From Actinomycetota bacterium (lineage in GTDB: Bacteria > Actinomycetota > Actinomycetes > Nanopelagicales > Nanopelagicaceae), in assembly GCA_009705235.1 (NCBI GenBank), contig WLCR01000018.1:1-11666 (forward strand): a DNA stretch of 11,666 nucleotides, written 5' to 3'. The number at the start of each line of letters is the position of its first letter. Positions within the stretch are counted from its first letter, which is position 1. The notes below the pieces were generated by a model. The model was not told where the DNA came from. It was given only the letters and a program-made list of their open reading frames with translations, and searched no databases. The translations under genes were made by a program, and so were the position numbers. Shown one piece after another: positions 1 through 5,788 of this stretch.

Positions 1-2
1 CC

Positions 3-359
3 ATCATTTGTGTTGTCGAAGAAAGCAAGGATGTAATCGCAATCGAACGAACTCGCGAATTTCGCGGTAAGTACCATGTGCTTGGGGGCGCAATTAGTCC
101 CATTGACGGCATCGGTCCAGAACAACTTCGAATTCGCGAGTTAATGATTCGTTTGGCTGATGCCGGAATCATTGAAGTTATTTTGGCAACTGATCCAAAC
201 CTTGAAGGTGAAGCAACAGCTACCTATCTATCCCGACTAATTAAGCCGATGGATATAAAGGTGTCCCGTTTGGCCAGCGGATTGCCAGTTGGTGGAGATT
301 TGGAATATGCCGATGAAGTTACCCTTGGCCGTGCCTTTGAAGGCCGTAGGGATGTTTAA
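3..359 (+). CDS. recR: Recombination mediator protein RecR, C-terminal part (5' truncated by window)
   Basis: The last 118 residues of a RecR homologue are visible (usual length about 200); the N-terminal helix-hairpin-helix and zinc-finger part lies outside the window. The visible part opens inside the Toprim domain (CVVEES), continues through the [15 protein letters not shown] segment and the acidic [11 protein letters not shown] motif, and ends with the typical [19 protein letters not shown] tail. RecR acts in the cytoplasm with RecO (and RecF) to load RecA on gapped DNA during recombinational repair. The reading frame is open from base 3; the first in-frame GTG at 78 is internal to the Toprim domain and is not a start. 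A 90-bp spacer separates it from lysC. The identification is very secure. Confidence 0.95.
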   Translation: MICVVEESKDVIAIERTREFRGKYHVLGGAISPIDGIGPEQLRIRELMIRLADAGIIEVILATDPNLEGEATATYLSRLIKPMDIKVSRLASGLPVGGDLEYADEVTLGRAFEGRRDV

Positions 360-390
360 TCTCATTAATTGAGATGCTTATCGTCTCAAT
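359..390 (+). terminator. Overlapping hairpins in the recR-lysC spacer; candidate weak terminator or attenuator
   Basis: Two inverted repeats overlap just after the recR stop. Hairpin A is ATCTCA (359-364) with TGAGAT (370-375), loop 5. Hairpin B is ATTGAGA (368-374) with TCTCAAT (384-390), which can be extended by one G-U and one G-C pair to a 5-nt loop. They share bases 370-374, so they cannot form together. Only a short ATATTT follows hairpin B, so intrinsic termination would be weak. It may end recR transcription or modulate entry into lysC; the sequence does not decide which. Confidence 0.35.
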
Positions 391-449
391 ATTTGGGAAA
401 ATCTGGAAATCAGGTAGCCCCAATCAATTTTGTGCTTCATGATTGAGCC

Positions 450-1721
450 ATGGGACTAATTGTTCAGAAATACGGTGGCTCTTCGGTGGCCGATGCGGCT
501 GGCCTAAAGCGCGTAGCTAACAGAATTGTTGCGGCAAAGCGGGACGGTAATCAGGTTGTTGTTGTGGTGTCAGCAATGGGCGATACCACCGATGAATTGA
601 TTGATCTGGCTGAACAAATCACTCCTATCCCACAAGGTCGCGAATTAGATATGTTGCTAACTGCTGGTGAGCGAATTTCAATGGCACTACTGGCAATGGC
701 GATTAACAATTTGGGCCACGAAGCGTTGTCATTTACCGGCAGCCAAGCAGGAGTGATAACAACTTCTGCACATGGTCGCGCTCGCATTATTGATGTGACA
801 CCTGGTCGAATAAAAGAAGCGTTAGATGGCGGTGCAATTGCAATCGTTGCTGGCTTTCAAGGAATTTCGCAAGATACAAAAGATGTAACAACATTGGGTC
901 GCGGTGGTAGCGACACGACAGCAGTTGCCCTAGCTGCGGCGTTAGATGCAGATGTTTGCGAAATCTACACAGATGTTGATGGCGTATTTAGCGCTGACCC
1001 ACGTGTTGTTCCAACTGCTCGTAAGTTAAAAACTGTTACTTACGATGAAATGCTCGAACTTGCAGCAAGCGGCGCAAAAGTTTTGCACTTGCGTTGCGTC
1101 GAATACGCACGTCGTTACAACCTACCAATTCACGTACGTTCATCTTTTACTACAAATGAAGGAACATGGGTGGTCAAAGATCACCCAGAAGGAGGCAGCA
1201 TGGAACAAGCAATTATCTCGGGTATCGCACATGACAAGTCTGAGGCGAAAATAACGATTGTCGGAGTACCTGACCGCACCGGTGTAGCTGCACGTATCTT
1301 CCAAGCGATTGCAGATGCCGACATCAATATCGACATGATTGTGCAAAACGTTTCTGCTGCTGCAACTGGTTTAACTGATATTTCATTCACATTGCCAAAA
1401 GCTGAAGGAGCTGCGGCAACTGCAATTTTGCAGAAGCTTCAAGGTGAGGTTGGCTTTGCCTCAATTCAATACGATGATCAAATCGGCAAATTATCATTAG
1501 TTGGCGCTGGTATGCGCTCACATCCAGGGGTCACTGCAACATTCTTTGGTGCTCTATCAGATGCTGGCGTGAACATCGAAATGATTTCAACCTCTGAAAT
1601 TCGTATCTCAATTATTTGTCGCGAAGCCGATCTAGAACGTGGAGCCAAGGCCGCTCACACCGCATTTGAATTAGATGCAGATCAAAATGAAGCTGTTGTT
1701 TATGGAGGAACAGGACGATGA
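450..1721 (+). CDS. lysC: Aspartate kinase (aspartokinase), alpha subunit
   Basis: A 423-aa aspartokinase that phosphorylates L-aspartate with ATP, the first step towards lysine (and diaminopimelate), threonine and methionine. The kinase domain (about residues 1-245) shows KYGGSS at 7-12, TAGER at 71-75, GRGGSDTT at 150-157 and TDVDG at 174-178. Two ACT regulatory domains follow (about 265-340 and 345-415). The length matches the Corynebacterium/Mycobacterium enzyme. By alignment from memory with C. glutamicum LysC, the positions whose mutation relieves lysine/threonine inhibition there (A279, S301, T308) correspond to A280, S302 and T309 here. They are unchanged, so feedback control is probably intact. 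The start codon lacks a strong Shine-Dalgarno sequence, but the protein begins where the family does. The stop overlaps the asd start (ATGA). Confidence 0.96.
   Translation: MGLIVQKYGGSSVADAAGLKRVANRIVAAKRDGNQVVVVVSAMGDTTDELIDLAEQITPIPQGRELDMLLTAGERISMALLAMAINNLGHEALSFTGSQAGVITTSAHGRARIIDVTPGRIKEALDGGAIAIVAGFQGISQDTKDVTTLGRGGSDTTAVALAAALDADVCEIYTDVDGVFSADPRVVPTARKLKTVTYDEMLELAASGAKVLHLRCVEYARRYNLPIHVRSSFTTNEGTWVVKDHPEGGSMEQAIISGIAHDKSEAKITIVGVPDRTGVAARIFQAIADADINIDMIVQNVSAAATGLTDISFTLPKAEGAAATAILQKLQGEVGFASIQYDDQIGKLSLVGAGMRSHPGVTATFFGALSDAGVNIEMISTSEIRISIICREADLERGAKAAHTAFELDADQNEAVVYGGTGR
1189..1195 (+). promoter_or_regulatory. Internal Shine-Dalgarno for LysC beta subunit
   Basis: AAGGAGG lies inside the lysC reading frame, 4 nt before the in-frame ATG at 1200. 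It is among the best ribosome-binding sequences in the window and decides the beta-subunit start. Confidence 0.8.
1200..1721 (+). CDS. lysC: Aspartate kinase beta subunit from an internal in-frame start of lysC
   Basis: The in-frame ATG at 1200 (Met251 of LysC) is preceded by AAGGAGG at 1189-1195, a near-perfect Shine-Dalgarno sequence 4 nt from the ATG and much stronger than anything before the full-length start. Translation from here gives 173 residues made up of the two ACT domains. In C. glutamicum and related bacteria lysC is known to yield a separate beta subunit from an internal start at residue 250, forming an alpha2-beta2 enzyme whose lysine and threonine sites lie at the ACT interfaces. 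The position and size match that arrangement almost exactly. Production of the short form here is inferred, but strongly supported. Confidence 0.8.
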   Translation: MEQAIISGIAHDKSEAKITIVGVPDRTGVAARIFQAIADADINIDMIVQNVSAAATGLTDISFTLPKAEGAAATAILQKLQGEVGFASIQYDDQIGKLSLVGAGMRSHPGVTATFFGALSDAGVNIEMISTSEIRISIICREADLERGAKAAHTAFELDADQNEAVVYGGTGR

Positions 1722-2791
1722 GTAAAAAAGTGAAGAAAGTTTCTAAGAAGCCAACTCTTGCAGTAGTTGGTGCAACAGGCGCTGTCGGAACCGTAATGCT
1801 CAGCATTCTTTCTGAGCGCAAAGATGTATGGGGCGAAATTCGTCTGATCGCTTCGGCACGCAGTGCGGGCAAGAAGTTAATGTGTCGCGGTCAAGAATTG
1901 ACCGTCGTAGCACTTTCACCAGAAGCATTTGATGGAATCGATGTTGCAATGTTTGATGTTCCAGATGAAGTATCTGCAGAGTGGGCACCAATTGCTGTTT
2001 CGCGTGGTGCGATTGTTGTTGATAACTCTGGCGCATTTCGAATGGATCCAAAGGTCCCATTGGTTGTGCCTGAAGTAAATCCTAAAGATACAAAGAAGCG
2101 TCCAAAGGGAATTATCTCAAATCCAAACTGCACAACACTTTCAATGATTGTTGCAATGGGTGCACTCAATAAGAAGTATCAATTAAAAGAACTTGTAGTT
2201 GCTTCATATCAGGCGGCATCTGGTGCAGGGCAACCAGGCATCGATGCTTTGCGTGAACAGATTTCGGCAGTAGCAGGCAAAAATCTTGGGGAAGCAACAG
2301 GAGATGTTCGTACTGTAGTTACAAAGAACGATGTTTTCCCTGCACCGCTTGCTCTCAACGTTGTGCCATGGGCTGGATCACTGAAAGAAGATGGCTACAC
2401 ATCCGAAGAGCTCAAGGTTCGCAATGAATCTCGCAAGATTCTAGGCATGCCACGTCTAAAGGTTTCTGCAACATGTGTTCGCGTTCCAGTTTTGACAACA
2501 CATTCACTTGCGGTGCACGCAACATTTAAAAATGAGGTAACTCGCAAGGGAGCGCAAAAGCTTCTTGAAAAAGCAGCAGGAGTTACCTTGCTGGATGATC
2601 CAGAAAATAAGAAGTTTCCAACACCAAATGATGCTGTTGGGACAGATGCAACCTGGGTCGGTCGTGTACGTCGATCACCAGATGACAAGAAATCTCTGGA
2701 TTTGTTCTTGTGTGGAGACAATTTGCGCAAGGGAGCAGCCCTTAATACCGCTCAAATCGCAGAGCTGTTGGCGGTAGAGTTAACAAAATGA
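1718..2791 (+). CDS. asd: Aspartate-semialdehyde dehydrogenase
   Basis: A 357-aa enzyme that reduces L-aspartyl-4-phosphate, the LysC product, to aspartate semialdehyde with NADPH. The Rossmann nucleotide loop GATGAVG is at residues 18-24. The catalytic cysteine is C138 in SNPNCTT, followed by SYQAASGAG with Q165, and R255 and H262 in the CVRVPV...THS segment supply substrate-binding and catalytic residues. The lysine-rich N-terminal tail (residues 2-11) is a short extension before the Rossmann fold. The start ATG overlaps the lysC stop by 4 nt and has GGAGG at 1704-1708, so translation is probably coupled to lysC. The asd stop overlaps the next start in the same way. lysC-asd adjacency is standard in actinobacteria. 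Confidence 0.96.
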   Translation: MSKKVKKVSKKPTLAVVGATGAVGTVMLSILSERKDVWGEIRLIASARSAGKKLMCRGQELTVVALSPEAFDGIDVAMFDVPDEVSAEWAPIAVSRGAIVVDNSGAFRMDPKVPLVVPEVNPKDTKKRPKGIISNPNCTTLSMIVAMGALNKKYQLKELVVASYQAASGAGQPGIDALREQISAVAGKNLGEATGDVRTVVTKNDVFPAPLALNVVPWAGSLKEDGYTSEELKVRNESRKILGMPRLKVSATCVRVPVLTTHSLAVHATFKNEVTRKGAQKLLEKAAGVTLLDDPENKKFPTPNDAVGTDATWVGRVRRSPDDKKSLDLFLCGDNLRKGAALNTAQIAELLAVELTK

Positions 2792-3240
2792 CAATCAAAG
2801 AAACACTTCGCGCTGACTTAACTGAAGCAATTCGTGGTCGCAACGAAATTACATCTAGCACAATCCGCATGGTTCTAACTGCAATTACTAATGAAGAGGT
2901 TGCCGGAAAAGAAGCTCGTGTACTTAGCGATGATGAAGTCATTGTTGTTCTCTCACGCGAAGCAAAGAAGCGTCGCGAAGCGGCAGAAGCTTTTGAAGGT
3001 GCAGGTCATCCAGAAAAGGCTGCGCTAGAAAAATCTGAAGGCGAAGTTATCGCTAAGTATTTGCCCGCACAGTTAACTGCAGATGAAATAAAGCAGATCA
3101 TCGCTGATGCAATCGCATCGACTGGTGCTGCGGGTCCTGCAGATATGGGCAAGGTAATGGGCGCTATAAAGGCGAAGATTGCAGGAAAGGCTGATGGAGC
3201 ACTAGTTTCATCATTAGTGAAAGAGAGTCTGAACAAATGA
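2788..3240 (+). CDS. GatB/YqeY domain-containing protein
   Basis: A 150-aa protein of the YqeY family, related to the C-terminal tail domain of the GatB/GatE amidotransferase subunits that contacts tRNA. The N-terminal part is helical ([25 protein letters not shown]), then a charged helix of about residues 55-75, then the family-typical KYLPAQL near residue 90, and a C-terminal region with [12 protein letters not shown]. Stand-alone YqeY proteins have no firmly established function, and tRNA-related activity is only suggested by the domain. The ATG overlaps the asd stop by 4 nt and no strong Shine-Dalgarno is visible, so expression probably depends on coupling to asd. The family call is secure; the role is not. 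Confidence 0.9.
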   Translation: MTIKETLRADLTEAIRGRNEITSSTIRMVLTAITNEEVAGKEARVLSDDEVIVVLSREAKKRREAAEAFEGAGHPEKAALEKSEGEVIAKYLPAQLTADEIKQIIADAIASTGAAGPADMGKVMGAIKAKIAGKADGALVSSLVKESLNK

Positions 3241-3395
3241 TTAAGTATGAATACGCAACAGTTCCTCTTCTTTCACATGCAACTAAGCAAATTCTTGATA
3301 CATGGGGTTCAGATGGTTGGGAACTCGTACAAGTTATTCCAGCACCTGGTTCAGGAGAACAACTTGTTGCTTACATGAAGAGAGCTATCGCATGA
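3237..3395 (+). CDS. DUF4177-type small conserved protein (52 aa)
   Basis: A 52-residue ORF starting at an ATG that overlaps the yqeY stop and ending in a TGA that overlaps the ridA start. The protein begins [12 protein letters not shown], followed by HATKQILDTWGSDGWELVQV, and ends LVAYMKRAIA. This is the pattern of short actinobacterial DUF4177 proteins (K-W/Y-E-Y-x-T-V-P-L at the start, D-G-W/Y-E-L-V-Q-V in the middle, L-V-A-Y-x-K-R at the end). As I recall, such a protein (Rv3678A) lies beside the RidA homologue Rv3678c in Mycobacterium tuberculosis, as it does here. No signal peptide or membrane segment is visible. Function is unknown; the tight linkage to ridA suggests co-translation and perhaps a common role. 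Confidence 0.85.
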   Translation: MIKYEYATVPLLSHATKQILDTWGSDGWELVQVIPAPGSGEQLVAYMKRAIA

Positions 3396-3859
3396 ACAAG
3401 GTAGATGTTCGTGCAAAGTTAGCTGAACTTGGACTAGAACTTCCTGTTGCTGCAAAGCCAGTAGCTGCTTATGTTCCTGCGATCCGCACAGGAAATTTAG
3501 TTTTCACTGCAGGACAACTTCCATTAGTTGATGGTCAAATGGCTGGCGTTGGCAAGGTTGATGGAGAAATCACTCCTGAGCGCGCAAAGGAGCTTGCACA
3601 AATTTGTGCACTTAACGCACTTGCTGCTGTTGAATTAGTTGCAGATATAAATAAGATTACAAAAATTGTTCGAGTTGTTGGATATGTAAACGGTGTTGCT
3701 GGTTACATCAATCATCCAGCTGTAGTTAATGGCGCTTCTGAACTGTTTTTAGCGATCTGGGGCGATGGTGCAAAACATGCACGTAGCGCTGTCGGAATTG
3801 CAGAGCTTCCACTTAATTCACCAGTGGAAATCGAACTAACAGTCGAAATTACGGATTAA
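3392..3859 (+). CDS. RidA family protein (YjgF/YER057c/UK114)
   Basis: A 155-aa member of the RidA superfamily, trimeric proteins that in the canonical branch hydrolyse reactive enamine/imine intermediates (such as 2-aminoacrylate) released by pyridoxal-phosphate enzymes. Visible features are IRTGNLVFTAGQLP (31-44), the helix AKELAQICALNALAAVE, VVGYVNG, and the C-terminal ARSAVGIAELPLNSPVEIEL. R131 occupies the position of the arginine that binds the substrate carboxylate in active RidA proteins. The long N-terminus and GVAG/INHP segments resemble the actinobacterial Rv3678c-like subgroup, so the exact substrate is uncertain. The start is ATG 3392, overlapping the DUF4177 stop; an upstream in-frame ATG at 3302 would lie inside that gene in another frame and is rejected. 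It is the last gene of the lysC operon. Confidence 0.93.
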   Translation: MNKVDVRAKLAELGLELPVAAKPVAAYVPAIRTGNLVFTAGQLPLVDGQMAGVGKVDGEITPERAKELAQICALNALAAVELVADINKITKIVRVVGYVNGVAGYINHPAVVNGASELFLAIWGDGAKHARSAVGIAELPLNSPVEIELTVEITD

Positions 3860-3862
3860 AGG

Positions 3863-4546
3863 TTACTTACCTCTTTTTGAGAGACGTTCGAAGTCTGTAA
3901 TCAATACCGCGCGACCATCAAGTTTTAACCAGTTGCGTCCTGCGAAATCTGCAAGTGCTTTATTAACAGTTTCGCGGGATGCACCTACTAGTTGCGCTAA
4001 CTCTTCTTGAGTTAGATCGTGGTGAACAAATAAACCATCATCTGTTTGTTTTCCGAAACGCTCGCCAAGATCAATAAGAGCCTTAGCAACACGTCCAGGA
4101 ACATCAGAAAAAACAAGATCGCCGACAGCTTCATTAGTGCGGCGCAGTCGCTGTGCTAAACGAGCAAGTAGTTGCAAAGAAACCATTGGATTCTCAACAA
4201 GCCACGGAAGTAGTTTTTCTTGGCCAAGGCTTAATAACTTTGCATCTGTCACTGCTGTTGCAGTTGATGTGCGTGGGCCTGGATCAAAAAGACTTAATTC
4301 GCCAAACATTTCGCCGGGCCCAAGAATTGACAGCAAGTTTTCGCGGCCGTCACCGCTGGAAGTTCCGAGTTTTAACTTACCTTCGGCAATTACATACAGG
4401 TGATCGCCTTCGTCGCCTTCTGCGAACAAAACTGATCCCTTTGAAATCTTTACGGAAACCATATTTGCAAGCAACGAAGCTGCTGCGGCGTCATCCAACG
4501 CGGTAAATAGTGGCGCTTTGCGGATTACTTCTTGATCTATGGGCAC
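3863..4546 (-). CDS. crp: Crp/Fnr family transcriptional regulator (cAMP receptor protein-like)
   Basis: A 227-aa regulator when read from GTG 4546. The N-terminal cyclic-nucleotide beta-roll (about 14-115) carries FAEGDEGDHLYVI and the phosphate-binding cassette FGELSLFDPGPRTSTATA (81-98, with E83, R92, T93). The dimerisation helix holds AQRLRRTNEAVGDL. A winged helix-turn-helix (about 158-190) contains LTQEELAQLVGASRETVNKA, a recognition helix that matches mycobacterial CRP as I remember it. A cAMP-type ligand and TGTGA-N6-TCACA-like sites are therefore inferred. The frame stays open to ATG 4567 (234 aa) and ATG 4624 (253 aa). The GTG is preferred because the product then matches CRP length and a TAAAGT -10 element lies 7 nt upstream, suiting a leaderless mRNA. 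It converges on ridA with a 3-nt gap and diverges from nth. Confidence 0.94.
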   Translation of the reverse strand: MPIDQEVIRKAPLFTALDDAAAASLLANMVSVKISKGSVLFAEGDEGDHLYVIAEGKLKLGTSSGDGRENLLSILGPGEMFGELSLFDPGPRTSTATAVTDAKLLSLGQEKLLPWLVENPMVSLQLLARLAQRLRRTNEAVGDLVFSDVPGRVAKALIDLGERFGKQTDDGLFVHHDLTQEELAQLVGASRETVNKALADFAGRNWLKLDGRAVLITDFERLSKRGK

Positions 4547-4549
4547 GAG

Positions 4550-4565
4550 GGGTACTTTACTACCC
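4550..4565. promoter_or_regulatory. Divergent crp/nth promoter core with inverted repeat
   Basis: The 19-bp gap between GTG 4546 (crp, minus) and ATG 4566 (nth, plus) contains a perfect inverted repeat GGGTA-N6-TACCC. On the plus strand TACTTT (4553-4558) fits a -10 element ending 7 nt before the nth ATG. On the minus strand the same bases, shifted by one, read TAAAGT (4559-4554), ending 7 nt before the crp GTG. Plus-strand TTGATC at 4532-4537 is a possible -35 for nth with a short 15-nt spacer; no clear -35 is seen for crp. No Shine-Dalgarno sequence precedes either start, which fits leaderless transcripts. This is a prediction from spacing alone. Confidence 0.4.
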
Positions 4566-5264
4566 ATGGTGGTCGATAGCGAAACCCGCAAAAAGGCTAA
4601 GGCCGTATACCGGATTCTTACCAAGACCTACCCACACATTCGCTGCGAGCTAGATTTCACCAACCCGCTTGAGTTATTGATTGCAACGGTGTTGAGCGCA
4701 CAGTGCACAGATAAGAGAGTCAACACTGTTACGCCAGCGCTCTTTAAGAAGTATAAGAATCCAAAAGCTTATGCAAAAGCAGGCCTGCACGAGATCGAAG
4801 ATTTGATTCACTCAACTGGTTTTTATCGGGCTAAAGCGCGCAACATAAAAGGGTTAAATATCAAACTGCTTGAAGATTTTGGTGGAGAAGTTCCGCATAC
4901 CCTTGAAGAGTTAATTACATTGCCAGGAGTTGGTCGCAAGACTGCCAATGTGGTTTTGGGGCATGCATTTGATACTCCTGGCATAACTGTAGATACACAC
5001 TTTGGACGTTTGTCACGTCGGTTTGGTTGGACTAAAGAAAACGATCCAGTAAAAGTCGAAAAGATTGTTCAGCAATTAATTCCACAAGCAGAGTGGACAA
5101 ATCTTTCGCAGCGAATGATTTGGCATGGGCGTCGTATTTGTCATTCACGCAAACCAGCTTGTGGGGCTTGCCCTGTTGCAAAGATCTGTCCCAGTGTTGG
5201 AATTGGCGAAATGGATAAAGAGAAGGCGTTACTGTTGGTGAAAACAGATAAGGATTTCAGGTGA
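4566..5264 (+). CDS. nth: Endonuclease III (DNA glycosylase/AP lyase)
   Basis: A 232-aa base-excision repair enzyme that removes oxidised pyrimidines and cleaves abasic sites. The helix-hairpin-helix LPGVGRKTANVVLG carries the catalytic lysine K125. The catalytic aspartate is D143 in TVDTHFGR. The C-terminal [4Fe-4S] loop has C192-X6-C199-X2-C202-X5-C208. The protein is complete and of normal length. ATG 4566 is chosen because alignment with actinobacterial Nth begins here; the frame is open to ATG 4539, but the added residues lie in the crp/nth promoter. nth ends in a GTGA overlap with the thioredoxin-like gene downstream. crp-nth-TlpA order is also known from M. tuberculosis (Rv3676, Rv3674c, Rv3673c), which supports orthology. 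Confidence 0.96.
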   Translation: MVVDSETRKKAKAVYRILTKTYPHIRCELDFTNPLELLIATVLSAQCTDKRVNTVTPALFKKYKNPKAYAKAGLHEIEDLIHSTGFYRAKARNIKGLNIKLLEDFGGEVPHTLEELITLPGVGRKTANVVLGHAFDTPGITVDTHFGRLSRRFGWTKENDPVKVEKIVQQLIPQAEWTNLSQRMIWHGRRICHSRKPACGACPVAKICPSVGIGEMDKEKALLLVKTDKDFR

Positions 5265-5788
5265 AAAAAGCGTTAGCAGTAGTTGCTCTATTGCTTTTGA
5301 CCTCATGTTCGCCAACATCGTCCTATGTAAAGGGCGAAGTAGTTTCATGCGAATCTATTACAGAAGATAAAACTTTTGTGGGTGGCGTGACCATGGATTG
5401 CTTAGACCGTAGCGAAGGTGCTCAACTTGGCGCACTACGCGGACCCATGATTGTTAATGTCTGGGGATCCTGGTGTGGGCCGTGCAAAGAAGAAATTCCG
5501 ATCCTTAGATCCTTTTATGAAAAAGCTCAAGGCAAGGTCGCCCTAATAGGTGTTGATGTTGAAGAAGCAACCTTTGATGATGGGCGCAGATTTGTAGAGC
5601 GAAACGGCATTGTCTGGCCTAATTTATATGATCCAGATGGGCGTTCGCGAGAATACTTTGGATTAGGGGTCCCAGTTACTTGGTTTATTGCAGCGGATGG
5701 ATCTGTTGCAGGAAAGAAAATTGGCGCTTTCAAAAATGAAATTGAGCTGATCACACTGACAAACAAGTATTTGGGAGTAAAGCTCTAG
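5261..5788 (+). CDS. TlpA/ResA-type thioredoxin-fold lipoprotein (thiol-disulfide oxidoreductase)
   Basis: A 175-aa secreted redox protein. The N-terminus is a lipoprotein signal: MKK, a hydrophobic core at 4-13, then the lipobox L13-T14-S15-C16, so the mature protein should be anchored to the outer face of the membrane through C16. The thioredoxin fold has the active site W71-C72-G73-P74-C75 and the cis-proline in GLGVPVT (P138), typical of the TlpA/ResA/AlkHP-like family. Two further cysteines, C30 and C47, lie before the active site. It starts at GTG 5261, overlapping the nth stop (GTGA), with AAGGA at 5250-5254. Likely roles are cytochrome c maturation or envelope disulfide reduction; no substrate can be named. 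Its TAG overlaps the acs stop on the other strand. Confidence 0.93.
   Translation: MKKALAVVALLLLTSCSPTSSYVKGEVVSCESITEDKTFVGGVTMDCLDRSEGAQLGALRGPMIVNVWGSWCGPCKEEIPILRSFYEKAQGKVALIGVDVEEATFDDGRRFVERNGIVWPNLYDPDGRSREYFGLGVPVTWFIAADGSVAGKKIGAFKNEIELITLTNKYLGVKL

Noticed and set aside
551..787. Minus-strand ORF opposite lysC, and similar antisense ORFs opposite asd (2395-2730), fba (8475-8897) and purA (9688-9933)
   Set aside because: They are compositional shadows of strong conserved genes, with no family pattern and no credible translation signals.
3302..3391. Longer ridA reading starting at ATG 3302
   Set aside because: This part lies in another frame of the DUF4177 gene, and RidA homology begins at 3392, where the ATGA overlap is found.
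3860..3878. AGGT/ACCT mini-hairpin followed by CTTTTT as a ridA terminator
   Set aside because: A 4-bp stem is too weak to call an intrinsic terminator; it is mentioned only in the convergent-gene finding.
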